DNA from: an uncultured Opitutia bacterium
GTDB taxonomy: Bacteria; Verrucomicrobiota; Verrucomicrobiia; Opitutales; Opitutaceae
DNA: 64,000 bases
NCBI GenBank assembly: GCA_903862955.1
Contig: CAIPAH010000013.1
Coordinates: forward strand, 218,049 to 282,048
Direction of reading: 5' to 3'
The notes under the pieces are model-generated. The model had not been told where the DNA came from, searched no databases, and was given only the letters and a program-made list of their open reading frames with translations. Positions 1 to 8,924 of the stretch are shown here, piece after piece. Numbering within the stretch: the first letter of the stretch is position 1; each line of letters starts with the position of its first letter. Position numbers and translations under genes: made by a program.

Positions 1-1752
1 GCCGCCGAGGCCGGCAAACACATCCTTTGCGAGAAGCCCCTCGGCCTGAACTACGCCGAGGGCATGGTCATGGCTGAGGCCGCACGGGCCAACAACGTCC
101 TCCTGATGGAGGCGTTCATGTATCGCTGCCATCCGCAGACCGCCAAGATCGTCGAGCTCGTCCGCAGCGGCGCGATCGGCGAGGTGAAGCTCGTGCAGGC
201 GACGTTCGGGTTCAACGCCGGCTTCAGTGCCGAGTCGCGCCTCTGGTCCAACGCGGCGGGCGGCGGCGGCATCCTCGATGTGGGCTGCTACGCGGTGTCG
301 TTCTCGCGGCTGATCGCGGGTGCGATGTCGGGCAAGGCTTTCCTCGATCCGGTTTCCGTGACGGGCGCGGGCTCGCTGCATCCGCAGACGGGCGTGGACG
401 TCGTGGCGGCGGCGACCCTGAAGTTCGCGAACGGCCTCGTGGCGCAGGTGGCGACGAGCGTCGGGCTGAGCCAAGACAACTCCGCGCGCATTTACGGTTC
501 GACCGGCATGATCGTCGTGCCGTCGCCGTGGATCCCGCCCAGCGAGGGCACGCCGGCGAAGTTTTTCCTGCACAAGGACGGCAAGGTGGAGGAGATCGTC
601 GTCGCGACGGCGGCGAACCTCTACGGCCTCGAGGCCGACGCCGTGGCGCGCGCACTGGCAGCGGGCCTGCGCGAAGTGCCGGAGATGAGCATCGCCGACA
701 CGCTCGGCAACCTGGCCGCGCTCGACGCGTGGCGCGCGTCCATCGGCCTGACCTACGAGGCGGAGAAGCCCGAGAATTTCCTGTCCACGCACTCGCGCCG
801 GCCGCTGGCGTGCCGCGCGGACGCGAACATCCCGACGGGCGCGATCCCGCACCTGGCCAAGCCGGTTTCGCGGCTGATCATGGGCTGCGACAACACCGTC
901 ACGATGCCGTACAGCGCGGCGATGTGGGACGATTATTTCGCGCGGGGCGGCAACGCGTTTGACACGGCGTATGTTTACTGGGGCGGTTTGCAGGAGAAGC
1001 TGCTCGGCCAGTGGATCAAGAACCGCGGCGTCCGCGAGGACGTGTCCGTCATCGTCAAGGGTGCGCACACGCCGTTCTGCACGCCGGAATTTCTCACGTC
1101 GCAGCTGGAGGAATCGCTCGGCCGGCTGCAGACGACGTATGCCGACATTTACATGCTGCACCGCGACAACCTCGAGGTGCCGATCGGCGAATTCGTCGAA
1201 GTGCTGAACGAGCACCTGAAGGCGGGCCGGATCCGGGCGTTCGGCGGTTCCAACTGGACGCTGCAGCGCATCGCCGCGGCGAACCGTTACGCCGCGCGGA
1301 AGGGCCTGCAGGGCTTCAGCGTGGTGAGCAACAACTTCAGCCTCGCGCGGATGGTGGATGCGCCGTGGACCGGTTGCATCTCCGCCTCCGACAAGGAATC
1401 GCGGCGCTGGCTGAAGAAGCACCAGATCCCCCTGCTCGCGTGGTCGAGCCAGGCGCGCGGATTCTTCACCGACCGCGCGGCCCCCGACAAGCGGGACGAC
1501 GAGCAACTCGTGCGCTGCTGGTATTCGGACGACAACTTTGCCCGTCGCGAGCGCGCCTACGCGCTGGCGAAGAAGAAGGGCGTGCCGCCGATCGCGATCG
1601 CCGCGGCCTACGTGCTGGCCCAGCCGTTCCCGACATTCGCGTTGATCGGCCCGCGCATCCTGAGCGAGACGGTGAGTTCGCTCGTGTGCCTCGGCGTGAC
1701 GCTGACGCCCAAGGAATGCGCCTGGCTCAACCTCGAGCGCGAGCGGCCTTGA
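1..1752 (+). CDS. Gfo/Idh/MocA oxidoreductase fused to aldo/keto reductase (5' partial)
   Basis: The frame is open from base 1, so the true start lies outside the window; 583 residues are visible. The N-terminal part is a Gfo/Idh/MocA NAD(P)-dependent sugar dehydrogenase: the family motif EKPLG is at visible residues 11-15, followed by the C-terminal alpha/beta domain to about residue 270. From about residue 285 a second enzyme follows in the same frame, an aldo/keto reductase with the expected tetrad D321, Y326, K353 and H387. Both halves act on sugars or polyols with NAD(P), so the fusion probably couples two redox steps on one carbohydrate. It is presumably cytoplasmic; no signal can be judged without the N-terminus. 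A hairpin-rich gap follows. Substrate unknown. Confidence 0.85.
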   Translation, partial: AAEAGKHILCEKPLGLNYAEGMVMAEAARANNVLLMEAFMYRCHPQTAKIVELVRSGAIGEVKLVQATFGFNAGFSAESRLWSNAAGGGGILDVGCYAVSFSRLIAGAMSGKAFLDPVSVTGAGSLHPQTGVDVVAAATLKFANGLVAQVATSVGLSQDNSARIYGSTGMIVVPSPWIPPSEGTPAKFFLHKDGKVEEIVVATAANLYGLEADAVARALAAGLREVPEMSIADTLGNLAALDAWRASIGLTYEAEKPENFLSTHSRRPLACRADANIPTGAIPHLAKPVSRLIMGCDNTVTMPYSAAMWDDYFARGGNAFDTAYVYWGGLQEKLLGQWIKNRGVREDVSVIVKGAHTPFCTPEFLTSQLEESLGRLQTTYADIYMLHRDNLEVPIGEFVEVLNEHLKAGRIRAFGGSNWTLQRIAAANRYAARKGLQGFSVVSNNFSLARMVDAPWTGCISASDKESRRWLKKHQIPLLAWSSQARGFFTDRAAPDKRDDEQLVRCWYSDDNFARRERAYALAKKKGVPPIAIAAAYVLAQPFPTFALIGPRILSETVSSLVCLGVTLTPKECAWLNLERERP

Positions 1753-1794
1753 GGCCGCCGCGCGAATGGGCGGAAGTCGATCCGATCGCGGAAG

Positions 1795-1922
1795 CGCGAA
1801 AGGGCGGAAACGTGGAAGGCTGATCTGTTTTAGCCGGAAGCCAGGAAACCAAGAAGCAATCCTCCCGGTTTCCTAGCTTCCGGCTAGACCGGTTCCGATC
1901 TCCGCGTTTTCGCCCTTTCGCG
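1795..1922. repeat. Nested double inverted repeat
   Basis: An outer pair of 22-base arms (1795-1816 and 1901-1922, beginning cgcgaaagggcg, two mismatches) encloses an inner pair of 20-base arms (1831-1850 and 1867-1886, beginning tagccggaag, one mismatch that would form G:U in RNA). The transcript could form a long interrupted stem. It follows the fusion gene stop at 1752 and may act as a terminator or RNA stabiliser, but there is no clean U-tract. The outer arms resemble those at 33164-33248. Confidence 0.8.
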
Positions 1923-2012
1923 ATAAGAGGTTGGGCCTCGTGTGATTCGTGTGTTCCGTGGGCCTAAAAGGGCTCGCGGGGCGGAATGGGTTGTCACAGT
2001 CTCCGCCGTTTC

Positions 2013-2555
2013 ATGAAACCGCCGCTCACGTCCGAAGCCCAGCTGCAGCGCATCCTGCGCATCGCGAAGACCAACGGGCTGAGCGTCGTGATCATCGCGG
2101 GCCTCGGCACGGTGCTCTCGCTCGGCGACTGGCTGGGGATGGCCGTGGGCGCGGCGGTGTTTTTTGGCGGGTGGACGGAATTGAAGGGCCGCAAGCAGGT
2201 GCTGGGCGGAGACGCGGCCGGCGTGCGGGTGCTGGTGCGCTCGCAGTGGATCGTGCTGGCGGCGATCGAGGCCTACTGCCTGATCAAGCTGGGCTTTGAC
2301 TCCAGCCACGGCGTGTCGCCGGAGCTGCGTTCCGCGATGACGGACCTGGGCATCGACATGGCCGAAATGGAGCCGTCGCTGCGCCGGGCGTTTTATGGCA
2401 CGTATCTGGCGGTCGCGCTGCTGACGTTCGTCTACCAAGGCGGAATGGCACGCTACTACGGCCGCCGCGCCGGCGTGGTGCGGGAGGCGCTGGAGGCACG
2501 GGCGCGTCCTGTGACGAGCGGATCCGGCGGCGCGCCGGAAGACCTTGTGACCTGA
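2013..2555 (+). CDS. Hypothetical membrane protein
   Basis: 180 residues from the internal ATG at 2013 (MKPPLTSEAQL); an upstream ATG at 1986 adds nine basic residues and is less likely. Hydrophobic stretches lie near residues 23-50 (possibly two short helices), 75-93 and 125-145, so three or four membrane segments are plausible. The C-terminus is short, charged and glycine-rich. I do not recognise the family. The stop is one base before the start of the glycosidase gene at 2557, so the two are probably co-transcribed; whether their functions are linked is not evident. Confidence 0.6.
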   Translation: MKPPLTSEAQLQRILRIAKTNGLSVVIIAGLGTVLSLGDWLGMAVGAAVFFGGWTELKGRKQVLGGDAAGVRVLVRSQWIVLAAIEAYCLIKLGFDSSHGVSPELRSAMTDLGIDMAEMEPSLRRAFYGTYLAVALLTFVYQGGMARYYGRRAGVVREALEARARPVTSGSGGAPEDLVT

Positions 2556-2556
2556 T

Positions 2557-5331
2557 ATGCCGAAGACCGGGACCAAAACGCGCGGGGCCGAGGTGCTGCC
2601 GTTCTTTTTCCTGAACCACCGGCTGGAACCGGCCCGGCTGCGCGCGCGGCTCGCGGAGATTCGCGCGGCGGGGTGCGATGGGTTTTTCATCCACGCGCGC
2701 GAGGGGCTGGCGACGCCTTACCTTTCCAAAGAATGGTTTGCGGCCGTGCGGTGCTGCATCGAAACCGCGCGGCGTCGCGGGATGCAGGCGTGGCTTTACG
2801 ACGAGATGCCGTATCCCAGCGGCGTGGCGGGCGGAGAGGTCGTGCGGCGTCACCCGGAGTTCGTCGAGCAGTCGCTGCGGGTGCAGCGGAAGAATTTCCG
2901 CGGCGGCCGCCGAATCGAGTGGCGGCTCGGCGGGGGCAACATGCTGGCCTGCTTCGCGCGTCGACGCACGGGCCGGCGCGAGACGCTCGACCTGCTCGCG
3001 GACGTCGGGGCCGTGGCGGACACGTGGCGCAAGACCAACGACGTCGACAGCAAGCTCTACTACCCGACGGGGCCGGCGGAAGTGTTCGATTGCCCGCGCG
3101 CCATCTGCGTCCTGCCCGAGAACGTGCTGGCGGCAGTGCTGCCGCGGGGCAGCTGGGAAGTCGTCGCGATCGTGTCAAAGACCGGCGGCGAGCTGATCGA
3201 ACCGTTCGGAAATTACGTGGACGTCTCGAATCGCGCGGCAACGAACCTGTTTCTCGAGCTGACGCACGCGGCGTATGCGCGGCGCTTCGGGAAGCATTTT
3301 GGGCGGACGGTGCCGGGGATTTTTTGTGACGAGCCGAAATTCCGCAATCCGCTGCCGTGGGGCGAAGGCGTGGCGCGGGCCGTGGGCAAGATTGCGCCGA
3401 CACTCGCGTTTGCGCTCGCCGGGGACGAAGGCGCGGCGGCGAATGATGCGCGGCGCAACTACCGGCGCGCGACCGCGCGGGCTTTCCTGGACAACTGGAC
3501 GACGCCGCTCAGCGAGTGGTGCGGCGGGCACCGGCTGGCGCTGACGGGCCACATCAGCCCCGAGGAGGAGTGGTGGTATGAGTCGCGCCACGTGGGCAGC
3601 GTGCTGGCGAACCTGCGGAAATTCCAGGTGCCGGGCTGCGACGTGATTATCCCGGCGGCGGGCGACCGGAAGAACGCGATTCTCAACCTTACGGCGAGCC
3701 TGGCGGTGTCGGCGGCGGCGCAGGCGGGCCGGCCGCAGGCGCTGTGCGAGGTGTTCGGCGCGTGCGACTTCACGCTGGACCTGCGCACGATGAAGCGGAT
3801 GGGCGACTGGCTCGCGCTGGCGGGCATCAACGTCGCGGTGCCGCACGGTTTTCTCTACTCGCTGGACGGCTACCGGAAGCTGGATGCGCCGCCGAGCTTT
3901 GCGCCGCCGGCGTTCGACCCGGCGGACTTTGCGGCGTGGGCGGACGAGTTTCGGCGCGCGGCGGAGTTCCTCGGGCCGGGCGTGGCGCCGGACGTGCTGG
4001 CGATCCGGCCGATCGACTTTTTGCGCGGGATGCCCGACAGCGGCGAGCGGAAGGCAGCGGGGCTGCTGACGCGCGCGGCGCAGTTCGCGACGGAAATGGC
4101 ACGGCGCGGCTTGCGGCTGCACTGGATCGACGACGACGAACTCGAAGGCGTCCGGGCGGTGGGCGGGCGCTTCGCGTTCGGGGCCTGCCGTTACCGGCAC
4201 CTGGTTTTCTTCCGCGATTTCACGGATCGCGACACCCTGCTGCGGTTGGCGGCGCTGGACGCGAAGGGCACGGTGCTCGACGAACGCTGGGCGCTGCATT
4301 CACTGCGCGGGCCGCTGGAGTCGGACGGCGAGGTGCAAGCGGCGCGTCGCAGTGACGGACGCTGGTTCGTGACGAACGTGGGGCAGGAGTCGGCGGCCTT
4401 CACGCTCGGCGCGGCTTTCGGGCAATTGCAGGGCGGCGAAAGCCGGAGCATCGACGAACGCGTGGCCGCGACCGATTCTGCGCCGGCGCGGACACAGCTC
4501 GTGCTGCCGGATCGCTGGAATGTCATTCGGCCGAAGCGCAACACGGTGTTTCTCGGCGAATGGACGCTGAATGGGCGGAAAGTGGACCTGGCGCCGGCGT
4601 TCGCGTTGCAGCCGGAGTGGACGCGCGAAAGCGGCCAGACGCTGTTTGGGTCGGTGCCGCTGAACTCGGCGCTCGATCAGCCGCGGGAGTGGATTTACCG
4701 GACCTCGTTTGCCGTGCAGGGTCGGCCGGCGCTGGAACTTGTGTGCGAGTCCGGCCATCTGCGAGGCGAGTGGACGGCGCGACTCAACGGCCGGCCGCTG
4801 ACGCGCTGGCGCAAGAGCGGGGATTTCCTGCTCACGCACACGCTAGGGAAAGGCATTCGGCCCGGCACCAATCGGCTCGAGTTTCGTTTCATCCTGCGGC
4901 GATCGACCGATGGGATGATCGGTGACTGCCGGCTGGAGGGAAACGTGGTCGTGCGGCGCGGCGGCGTGATCGCGGCGGTGCCGGCAGCGGACGAGCGCGC
5001 GACGTCGGCCACCACGCGGACGGAGCTGGGGCTGCCGTTTTACAGCGGACCCGTGCGTTACTCGCAGCAGGTCAATCTCCGCCCGGTGGCGGGCCGGAAG
5101 TATTTCCTGCAGTGCGCGGGCATCACCGGCAACGGCGCGAAGGTGTGGGTCAACCGGGAGGATTGCGGGTCGCTGCGCTGGGCGCCGGACGAAGTGGAGA
5201 TCACGGCGGCGCTCCGTCCGGGGGACAACCTGGTCAAAATCGACTGGCGCGGGTCGCCGGTGACGTTGACCGGGCGGGTGGATCCGACGCGGCTCGGTGG
5301 CCGCGTGAAAGTGGTCAGCCGGGCAGATTGA
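2557..5331 (+). CDS. GH106-like glycoside hydrolase with beta-sandwich domains
   Basis: 924 residues without a signal peptide, so probably cytoplasmic. The N-terminal segment (residues 15-100) has the pattern of GH106 alpha-L-rhamnosidase relatives: GCDGFFIHAREGLATPYLS followed by LYDEMPYPSGVAGG. Acidic motifs that could hold catalytic residues are GIFCDEPKF (about 254-262) and TGHISPEEEWW (about 330). The C-terminal third holds two galactose-binding-like beta-sandwich segments, near 660-800 (ending GTNRLEFRF) and 830-905 (ending GDNLVKIDW), as in GH2-type sugar-binding domains. Presumably removes terminal sugars, perhaps rhamnose, from oligosaccharides. Substrate is inferred only; confident as glycosidase-like, less so on family number. 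Confidence 0.7.
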   Translation: MPKTGTKTRGAEVLPFFFLNHRLEPARLRARLAEIRAAGCDGFFIHAREGLATPYLSKEWFAAVRCCIETARRRGMQAWLYDEMPYPSGVAGGEVVRRHPEFVEQSLRVQRKNFRGGRRIEWRLGGGNMLACFARRRTGRRETLDLLADVGAVADTWRKTNDVDSKLYYPTGPAEVFDCPRAICVLPENVLAAVLPRGSWEVVAIVSKTGGELIEPFGNYVDVSNRAATNLFLELTHAAYARRFGKHFGRTVPGIFCDEPKFRNPLPWGEGVARAVGKIAPTLAFALAGDEGAAANDARRNYRRATARAFLDNWTTPLSEWCGGHRLALTGHISPEEEWWYESRHVGSVLANLRKFQVPGCDVIIPAAGDRKNAILNLTASLAVSAAAQAGRPQALCEVFGACDFTLDLRTMKRMGDWLALAGINVAVPHGFLYSLDGYRKLDAPPSFAPPAFDPADFAAWADEFRRAAEFLGPGVAPDVLAIRPIDFLRGMPDSGERKAAGLLTRAAQFATEMARRGLRLHWIDDDELEGVRAVGGRFAFGACRYRHLVFFRDFTDRDTLLRLAALDAKGTVLDERWALHSLRGPLESDGEVQAARRSDGRWFVTNVGQESAAFTLGAAFGQLQGGESRSIDERVAATDSAPARTQLVLPDRWNVIRPKRNTVFLGEWTLNGRKVDLAPAFALQPEWTRESGQTLFGSVPLNSALDQPREWIYRTSFAVQGRPALELVCESGHLRGEWTARLNGRPLTRWRKSGDFLLTHTLGKGIRPGTNRLEFRFILRRSTDGMIGDCRLEGNVVVRRGGVIAAVPAADERATSATTRTELGLPFYSGPVRYSQQVNLRPVAGRKYFLQCAGITGNGAKVWVNREDCGSLRWAPDEVEITAALRPGDNLVKIDWRGSPVTLTGRVDPTRLGGRVKVVSRAD

Positions 5332-5334
5332 AGA

Positions 5335-5426
5335 GGTTGGCCGCAAAGAGGCGCAAGAAGCACAAGAACGGAAATCTGCGGGTGCGCTTCCTCCTTGCGC
5401 CCGCTTGCGCTTTTTCGCGGCCAACC
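5335..5426. terminator. Inverted repeat between convergent genes
   Basis: Arms of 23 bases at 5335-5357 (ggttggccgcaaagaggcgc...) and 5404-5426 with three mismatches. It fills the gap between the glycosidase stop (5331) and the radical SAM stop (5431), so it is well placed as a bidirectional terminator, although neither side ends in a strong T-run. It is built of the same 'gcaaaggcgcaag' words as the repeat at 35303-35374. Confidence 0.6.
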
Positions 5427-5430
5427 CGCC

Positions 5431-6678
5431 TTACTTGCCGATGCCCGCGGGGCTGATGGCGGGGACGCAAAGCGTGTCGCTCTCGTTTTTCTCGTCGCGA
5501 ATGTGGGCGCGCATGGCGTCGCGGTAGTCGTTCACGGATTCGAAGAACGCCGACATCATCAGCATGAGCCAATACATGCCGCGCTCCGTAAGCTGCCAGC
5601 CGCGGTCGTCGCGCTTGGCGGCGCCGAGCCATTCGAGCGTGCGCAATTCGCCCCAGAGCCGGCGGAAGAAGGAAGCCCCGTAACGGCGCTGGATGGCGGC
5701 ACGGTCGAGGCGGAGGCCAAACATGCGCATCAGCAGTGTGTAGCGCATGAGGTCGCCGCGGCTCAGGCGGTGGCGCGTGGTGATGCCGGTCAAGCCGGCC
5801 GCGATGCGCTGGGCGTAGGTTTCGAGCGAGAACGTCGTCGTGTAGAGCGTGCCGTCGAGGAAACTGAACGACCCGCTGCCCACGCCGACGTAGTAGTCGG
5901 CGTCCACGATGTATTCGTCGCAGCCGTGCCCGCGCCGCGTGAAGCACCACGCAGAGGTGGGCGTGAACTCGGGCTGCAGGCGCGCGAGGATGGTGGTGAA
6001 GAACGTGCGCAGCCGGCGGTGGTCCGGCAGGCCCATCACGCCGGCCATGCGCCGCGCGGCGGTGGGGGAGGTCATCAGCGGGTAGAACGACACCTGGTTC
6101 ACGCCGAGGTCGTGGAGGATGGCGATGTCGCGTTCCAGCGAGGCGATGTCCTGGTGCGGCTGGTTGAAGATGAGGTCGACGTTGAGCGTGGGAAACATGC
6201 CGACGGCGGCGCGAAGGTGAGCCTGGATGACCTCGCTGCTGCCGTATTTCTCGTAGCGGGACATGTCCTTGAGCAGGCGGTCGTCGAAGCTCTGAACGCC
6301 GACGGACAGCCGGGTGACACCCGCGGCGCGGAGCGGCTCGAGGATCTCGGGGCGCAGGTCCTTGGGGTTGGTCTCGACGGAGATGTCCTTCACGCCGAAC
6401 AGCTCGCGGACGAGGTTGAGCGTGGTGACGAGCTCGCCGGGTTCGGTCGTGGGCGTACCGCCGCCGACGTAGACCCCGGTGAAGCGGAAACCGGCGGCGT
6501 GGTAGCGGCGGATTTCCTCGCGGAGCGACGCAAAGTAGCGCTGGGCCTGGCCGTGGTGGTGCTGGACGCGGTGGAACGAGCAGAACGGGCAGAGCACCTC
6601 ACAGAACGGCACGTGGATGTAGAGGTAGCCGTTTCCCTCGCGCGGCGCGGGCGGCATGGTGCCCGGGGCTTCTTCCAT
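5431..6678 (-). CDS. HemW/HutW-like radical SAM protein
   Basis: 415 residues from the ATG at 6678. The radical SAM cluster motif is C26-x3-C30-x2-C33 followed by S-F, within HVPFCEVLCPFCSF. This is the HemW-type ending (Phe) rather than the fourth Cys of true HemN. GGGTPT at 72-77 and SVETNP further on are SAM-binding signatures of the coproporphyrinogen III oxidase-like family. The C-terminus (about 300-400) matches the HemN C-terminal helical domain (RLSRGDLMRYTLL, LTERGMYW). HemW-like members move haem; HutW/ChuW-like members break it down anaerobically; true coproporphyrinogen oxidase is unlikely. It is transcribed away from four URO-D paralogues. Earlier ATGs would add a basic low-complexity leader and are rejected. 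Confidence 0.8.
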   Translation of the reverse strand: MEEAPGTMPPAPREGNGYLYIHVPFCEVLCPFCSFHRVQHHHGQAQRYFASLREEIRRYHAAGFRFTGVYVGGGTPTTEPGELVTTLNLVRELFGVKDISVETNPKDLRPEILEPLRAAGVTRLSVGVQSFDDRLLKDMSRYEKYGSSEVIQAHLRAAVGMFPTLNVDLIFNQPHQDIASLERDIAILHDLGVNQVSFYPLMTSPTAARRMAGVMGLPDHRRLRTFFTTILARLQPEFTPTSAWCFTRRGHGCDEYIVDADYYVGVGSGSFSFLDGTLYTTTFSLETYAQRIAAGLTGITTRHRLSRGDLMRYTLLMRMFGLRLDRAAIQRRYGASFFRRLWGELRTLEWLGAAKRDDRGWQLTERGMYWLMLMMSAFFESVNDYRDAMRAHIRDEKNESDTLCVPAISPAGIGK

Positions 6679-6943
6679 GCGGAGAAACCCGCGCGTCCGG
6701 AAGCGGAAGGCCCGGAGGAGGAAGGAATCAATGAGCGAGAAAGGGAGCACGGGAGTAAGTTGGCACCGATTGGACCCGGCTTCGAGGACCGGAACGCGGT
6801 GCGGTTTGGCAATCTTTGCGCATATCTTGCTCTGGAAGTGTTTGCGCGTTGTGCGGGTGGGGGGAAGGCGTATCGGGAAAGGCATGAAGGCGAAGTCCCA
6901 CCCGGCCGCCCGGCCGGTGACGCGGGCCCACCGGGCCCCAGCC
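6679..6943. other. Divergent intergenic region
   Basis: 265 bases between the oppositely oriented radical SAM and URO-D genes; promoters for both should lie here. The centre (about 6800-6845) is less GC-rich than its surroundings. I found no convincing -35/-10 pair, no riboswitch fold and no palindromic operator. The frame upstream of the URO-D start stays open, with an alternative ATG at 6884 that the paralogues do not support. Confidence 0.4.
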
Positions 6944-7894
6944 ATGACGCCCCGCCAACGCATGATCGAGGCCCTCGAGCGTCGTCCGCTCACCGGCCGC
7001 GTGCCGCACCTGGAAATGGTGTTTTTCCTCACGATGGAGGCGTTCGGGAAGGTCCACCCGTCGCATCGCGAATACAGCCAGTGGCTGCAGATGGAACCGA
7101 AGGAGCGTGAGATGCACCGTCGTGACATGGCCGACCTCTACGTGGCGACGGCGAAGCGCTATGAGCACTCCGCGATTTTCATTCATCCGAACCCTGGCAC
7201 GCCGGAGGAATTGGACCGCATGGTCGACCTGATCCGCGAGCGCTCGGGCGACGATTATTTTTTGATGGCGCATGGTGATGCGACCTTCGCGATCCCGAAC
7301 GGCACGGAGATGGAGGAGTTTTCCTGCCGCCTCGTGGAAGAGCCCGACAAGCTCAAGGCGCAGACCGCCGGCTACGTGAAGAACGCGCTGGAAATCGCCA
7401 CGCGGTTGCGCCGGCCGGGCGGGCTGGACGGCTTTGCGCTCTGTGCGGACTACTGTTTCAACACCGGGCCGTTCCTCAGTCCGGCGCAGTTTGCGGAATT
7501 CATCACGCCCTACCTGGCGGAGGTGACGAAGGGCTACCGCGACCTCGGCTACTACGTGATCAAGCACACGGACGGGAACATCATGCCGATCATCGACCAG
7601 CTGGTGCAGACGCACCCGCATGCGCTGCACTCGCTCGACCCGCAGGGCGGCGTGGACATCGCCGAGGTCAAGCGCCGCTACGGCCGCGAAGTGTGCCTGA
7701 TCGGCAACGTGCATTGCGGCATGCTCGACACGGGCACGCCGGCGCAGATCGAGGAGGCGGCGCGTTACGCGCTGCAGCACGGCATGCCGGGTGGCGGCTA
7801 CATTTTCTCCACGAGCAACTGCATCTACACCGGCATGCCCCTCGCCAGTTACGAGCTGATGCTCGAAGTCTGGCGACGCGAAGGTAACTACTGA
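6944..7894 (+). CDS. URO-D superfamily protein 1 (HxD type)
   Basis: 316 residues. The start at 6944 (MTPRQRMIEALERRPLTGRVP) is preferred because the third gene of the array begins almost identically (MTPRQRVERALRGE). The fold is that of uroporphyrinogen decarboxylase and the MtaA/CmuA corrinoid:thiol methyltransferases. MtaA-type enzymes bind zinc through H-x-C and a distal Cys. Here the first motif is HTDGN (His near 208, Asp instead of Cys), while a Cys persists near 293 (STSNCIYTG). A haem-pathway URO-D is unlikely because the N-terminal arginine signature is absent. First of four genes with 16, -4 and 11 base spacings, clearly one operon. Role unknown; methyl transfer is the best guess. 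Confidence 0.75.
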   Translation: MTPRQRMIEALERRPLTGRVPHLEMVFFLTMEAFGKVHPSHREYSQWLQMEPKEREMHRRDMADLYVATAKRYEHSAIFIHPNPGTPEELDRMVDLIRERSGDDYFLMAHGDATFAIPNGTEMEEFSCRLVEEPDKLKAQTAGYVKNALEIATRLRRPGGLDGFALCADYCFNTGPFLSPAQFAEFITPYLAEVTKGYRDLGYYVIKHTDGNIMPIIDQLVQTHPHALHSLDPQGGVDIAEVKRRYGREVCLIGNVHCGMLDTGTPAQIEEAARYALQHGMPGGGYIFSTSNCIYTGMPLASYELMLEVWRREGNY

Positions 7895-7910
7895 ACGGCG
7901 GGGTCGCAGC

Positions 7911-8924
7911 ATGAACGGTCGCGAACGCATTCTAGCCCATCTGGCGGGCCGGCCGGTGGACCGGCTGCCCTTCATGCCGATCACGATGATGTTCGCCGCG
8001 CGGCAGGCGAAGGCGCGTTACCTCGATTACTGCACGGATTACCGCGTGCTGGCCGACGCGCAGGTGCGAACGGCGGAGACGTTCGGCTTCGACTTCGTGA
8101 GCACGATCTCCGACCCCGCGCGCGAGGCGGCCGATTGCGGGGCGCGCGTGCAGTATTTCCCGGAGCAGCCGCCGTCGTTCATCGAGGAGGAGGCGCGGCT
8201 GGCGGAGAAGATCCAGCTTGCCGGGCTGCGGCAGCCCGACCCGCTGGGCGGCGGGCGCCTGCACGACCGGATCAAGGGCGTCGGGCGGCTGCGCGAGCGC
8301 GTGGGGCGCGACCTGTTGGTCGAAGGCTGGATCGAGGGACCGATCGCGCAGGCGGCGGATTTGCGCGGGATCAACACGCTGATGATGGACTTTTACGACG
8401 ACCCCGATTTCGTGCGCGAGCTCTTCGCCTTCGTCGTGGAGATGGAGCTGCGCTTCGCGCGCGAGCAGGTCGCCGCGGGCGCGGACCTCATCGGCCTCGG
8501 CGACGCGGCGGCTTCGCTGGTCGGGCCGGACGTCTACCAGGAGTTCGTCTGGCCCGAGGAGAAGCGCCTCGTCGAGGGCGTGCGTGCGCTGGGCGTGCCG
8601 GTCCGGCTCCACATCTGCGGCAACACCCGTGCGCACCTCGCGGGCATGGGGCGCCTGGGCTGTGCCATCGTGGATCTCGACTCGATGGTGCCGCTGGCGC
8701 TGGCGCGCGAGCAGATGGACCCGGACCAAGTTTTGCTGGGCAACCTGAATCCTGTCGCCGTACTGCGCAACGGCACACCGGCGGACGTCACCGCGGCGGT
8801 CACGGCGTGTCACCGCGACGCGGGGCCGCGCTACATCGTCGGCGCAGGCTGCGAAGTCCCGCCGGACAGTCCGGAGGAAAATCTCCGCGCGCTGGGCGAC
8901 TACGCGCGGACGCACTTGCCATGA
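7911..8924 (+). CDS. URO-D superfamily protein 2 (MtaA-like, zinc motif intact)
   Basis: 337 residues. It carries the full MtaA-type zinc motif: H234-x-C236 in LHICGNT and C314 in GAGCEVPPDSP. In MtaA, MtbA and CmuA the zinc activates a thiol that accepts a methyl group from methylcobamide. No corrinoid protein or MtaB-type partner is encoded nearby, so the methyl donor is not evident. The 3' end overlaps the next start by four bases (ATGA), indicating translational coupling with the HxD-type neighbour. Family membership is certain; methyltransferase activity is inference. Confidence 0.8.
   Translation: MNGRERILAHLAGRPVDRLPFMPITMMFAARQAKARYLDYCTDYRVLADAQVRTAETFGFDFVSTISDPAREAADCGARVQYFPEQPPSFIEEEARLAEKIQLAGLRQPDPLGGGRLHDRIKGVGRLRERVGRDLLVEGWIEGPIAQAADLRGINTLMMDFYDDPDFVRELFAFVVEMELRFAREQVAAGADLIGLGDAAASLVGPDVYQEFVWPEEKRLVEGVRALGVPVRLHICGNTRAHLAGMGRLGCAIVDLDSMVPLALAREQMDPDQVLLGNLNPVAVLRNGTPADVTAAVTACHRDAGPRYIVGAGCEVPPDSPEENLRALGDYARTHLP

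Noticed and set aside
5395..7110. 571-residue plus-strand open frame
   Set aside because: Antisense to the radical SAM gene, whose cluster motif, SAM motifs and C-terminal domain are all on the minus strand.
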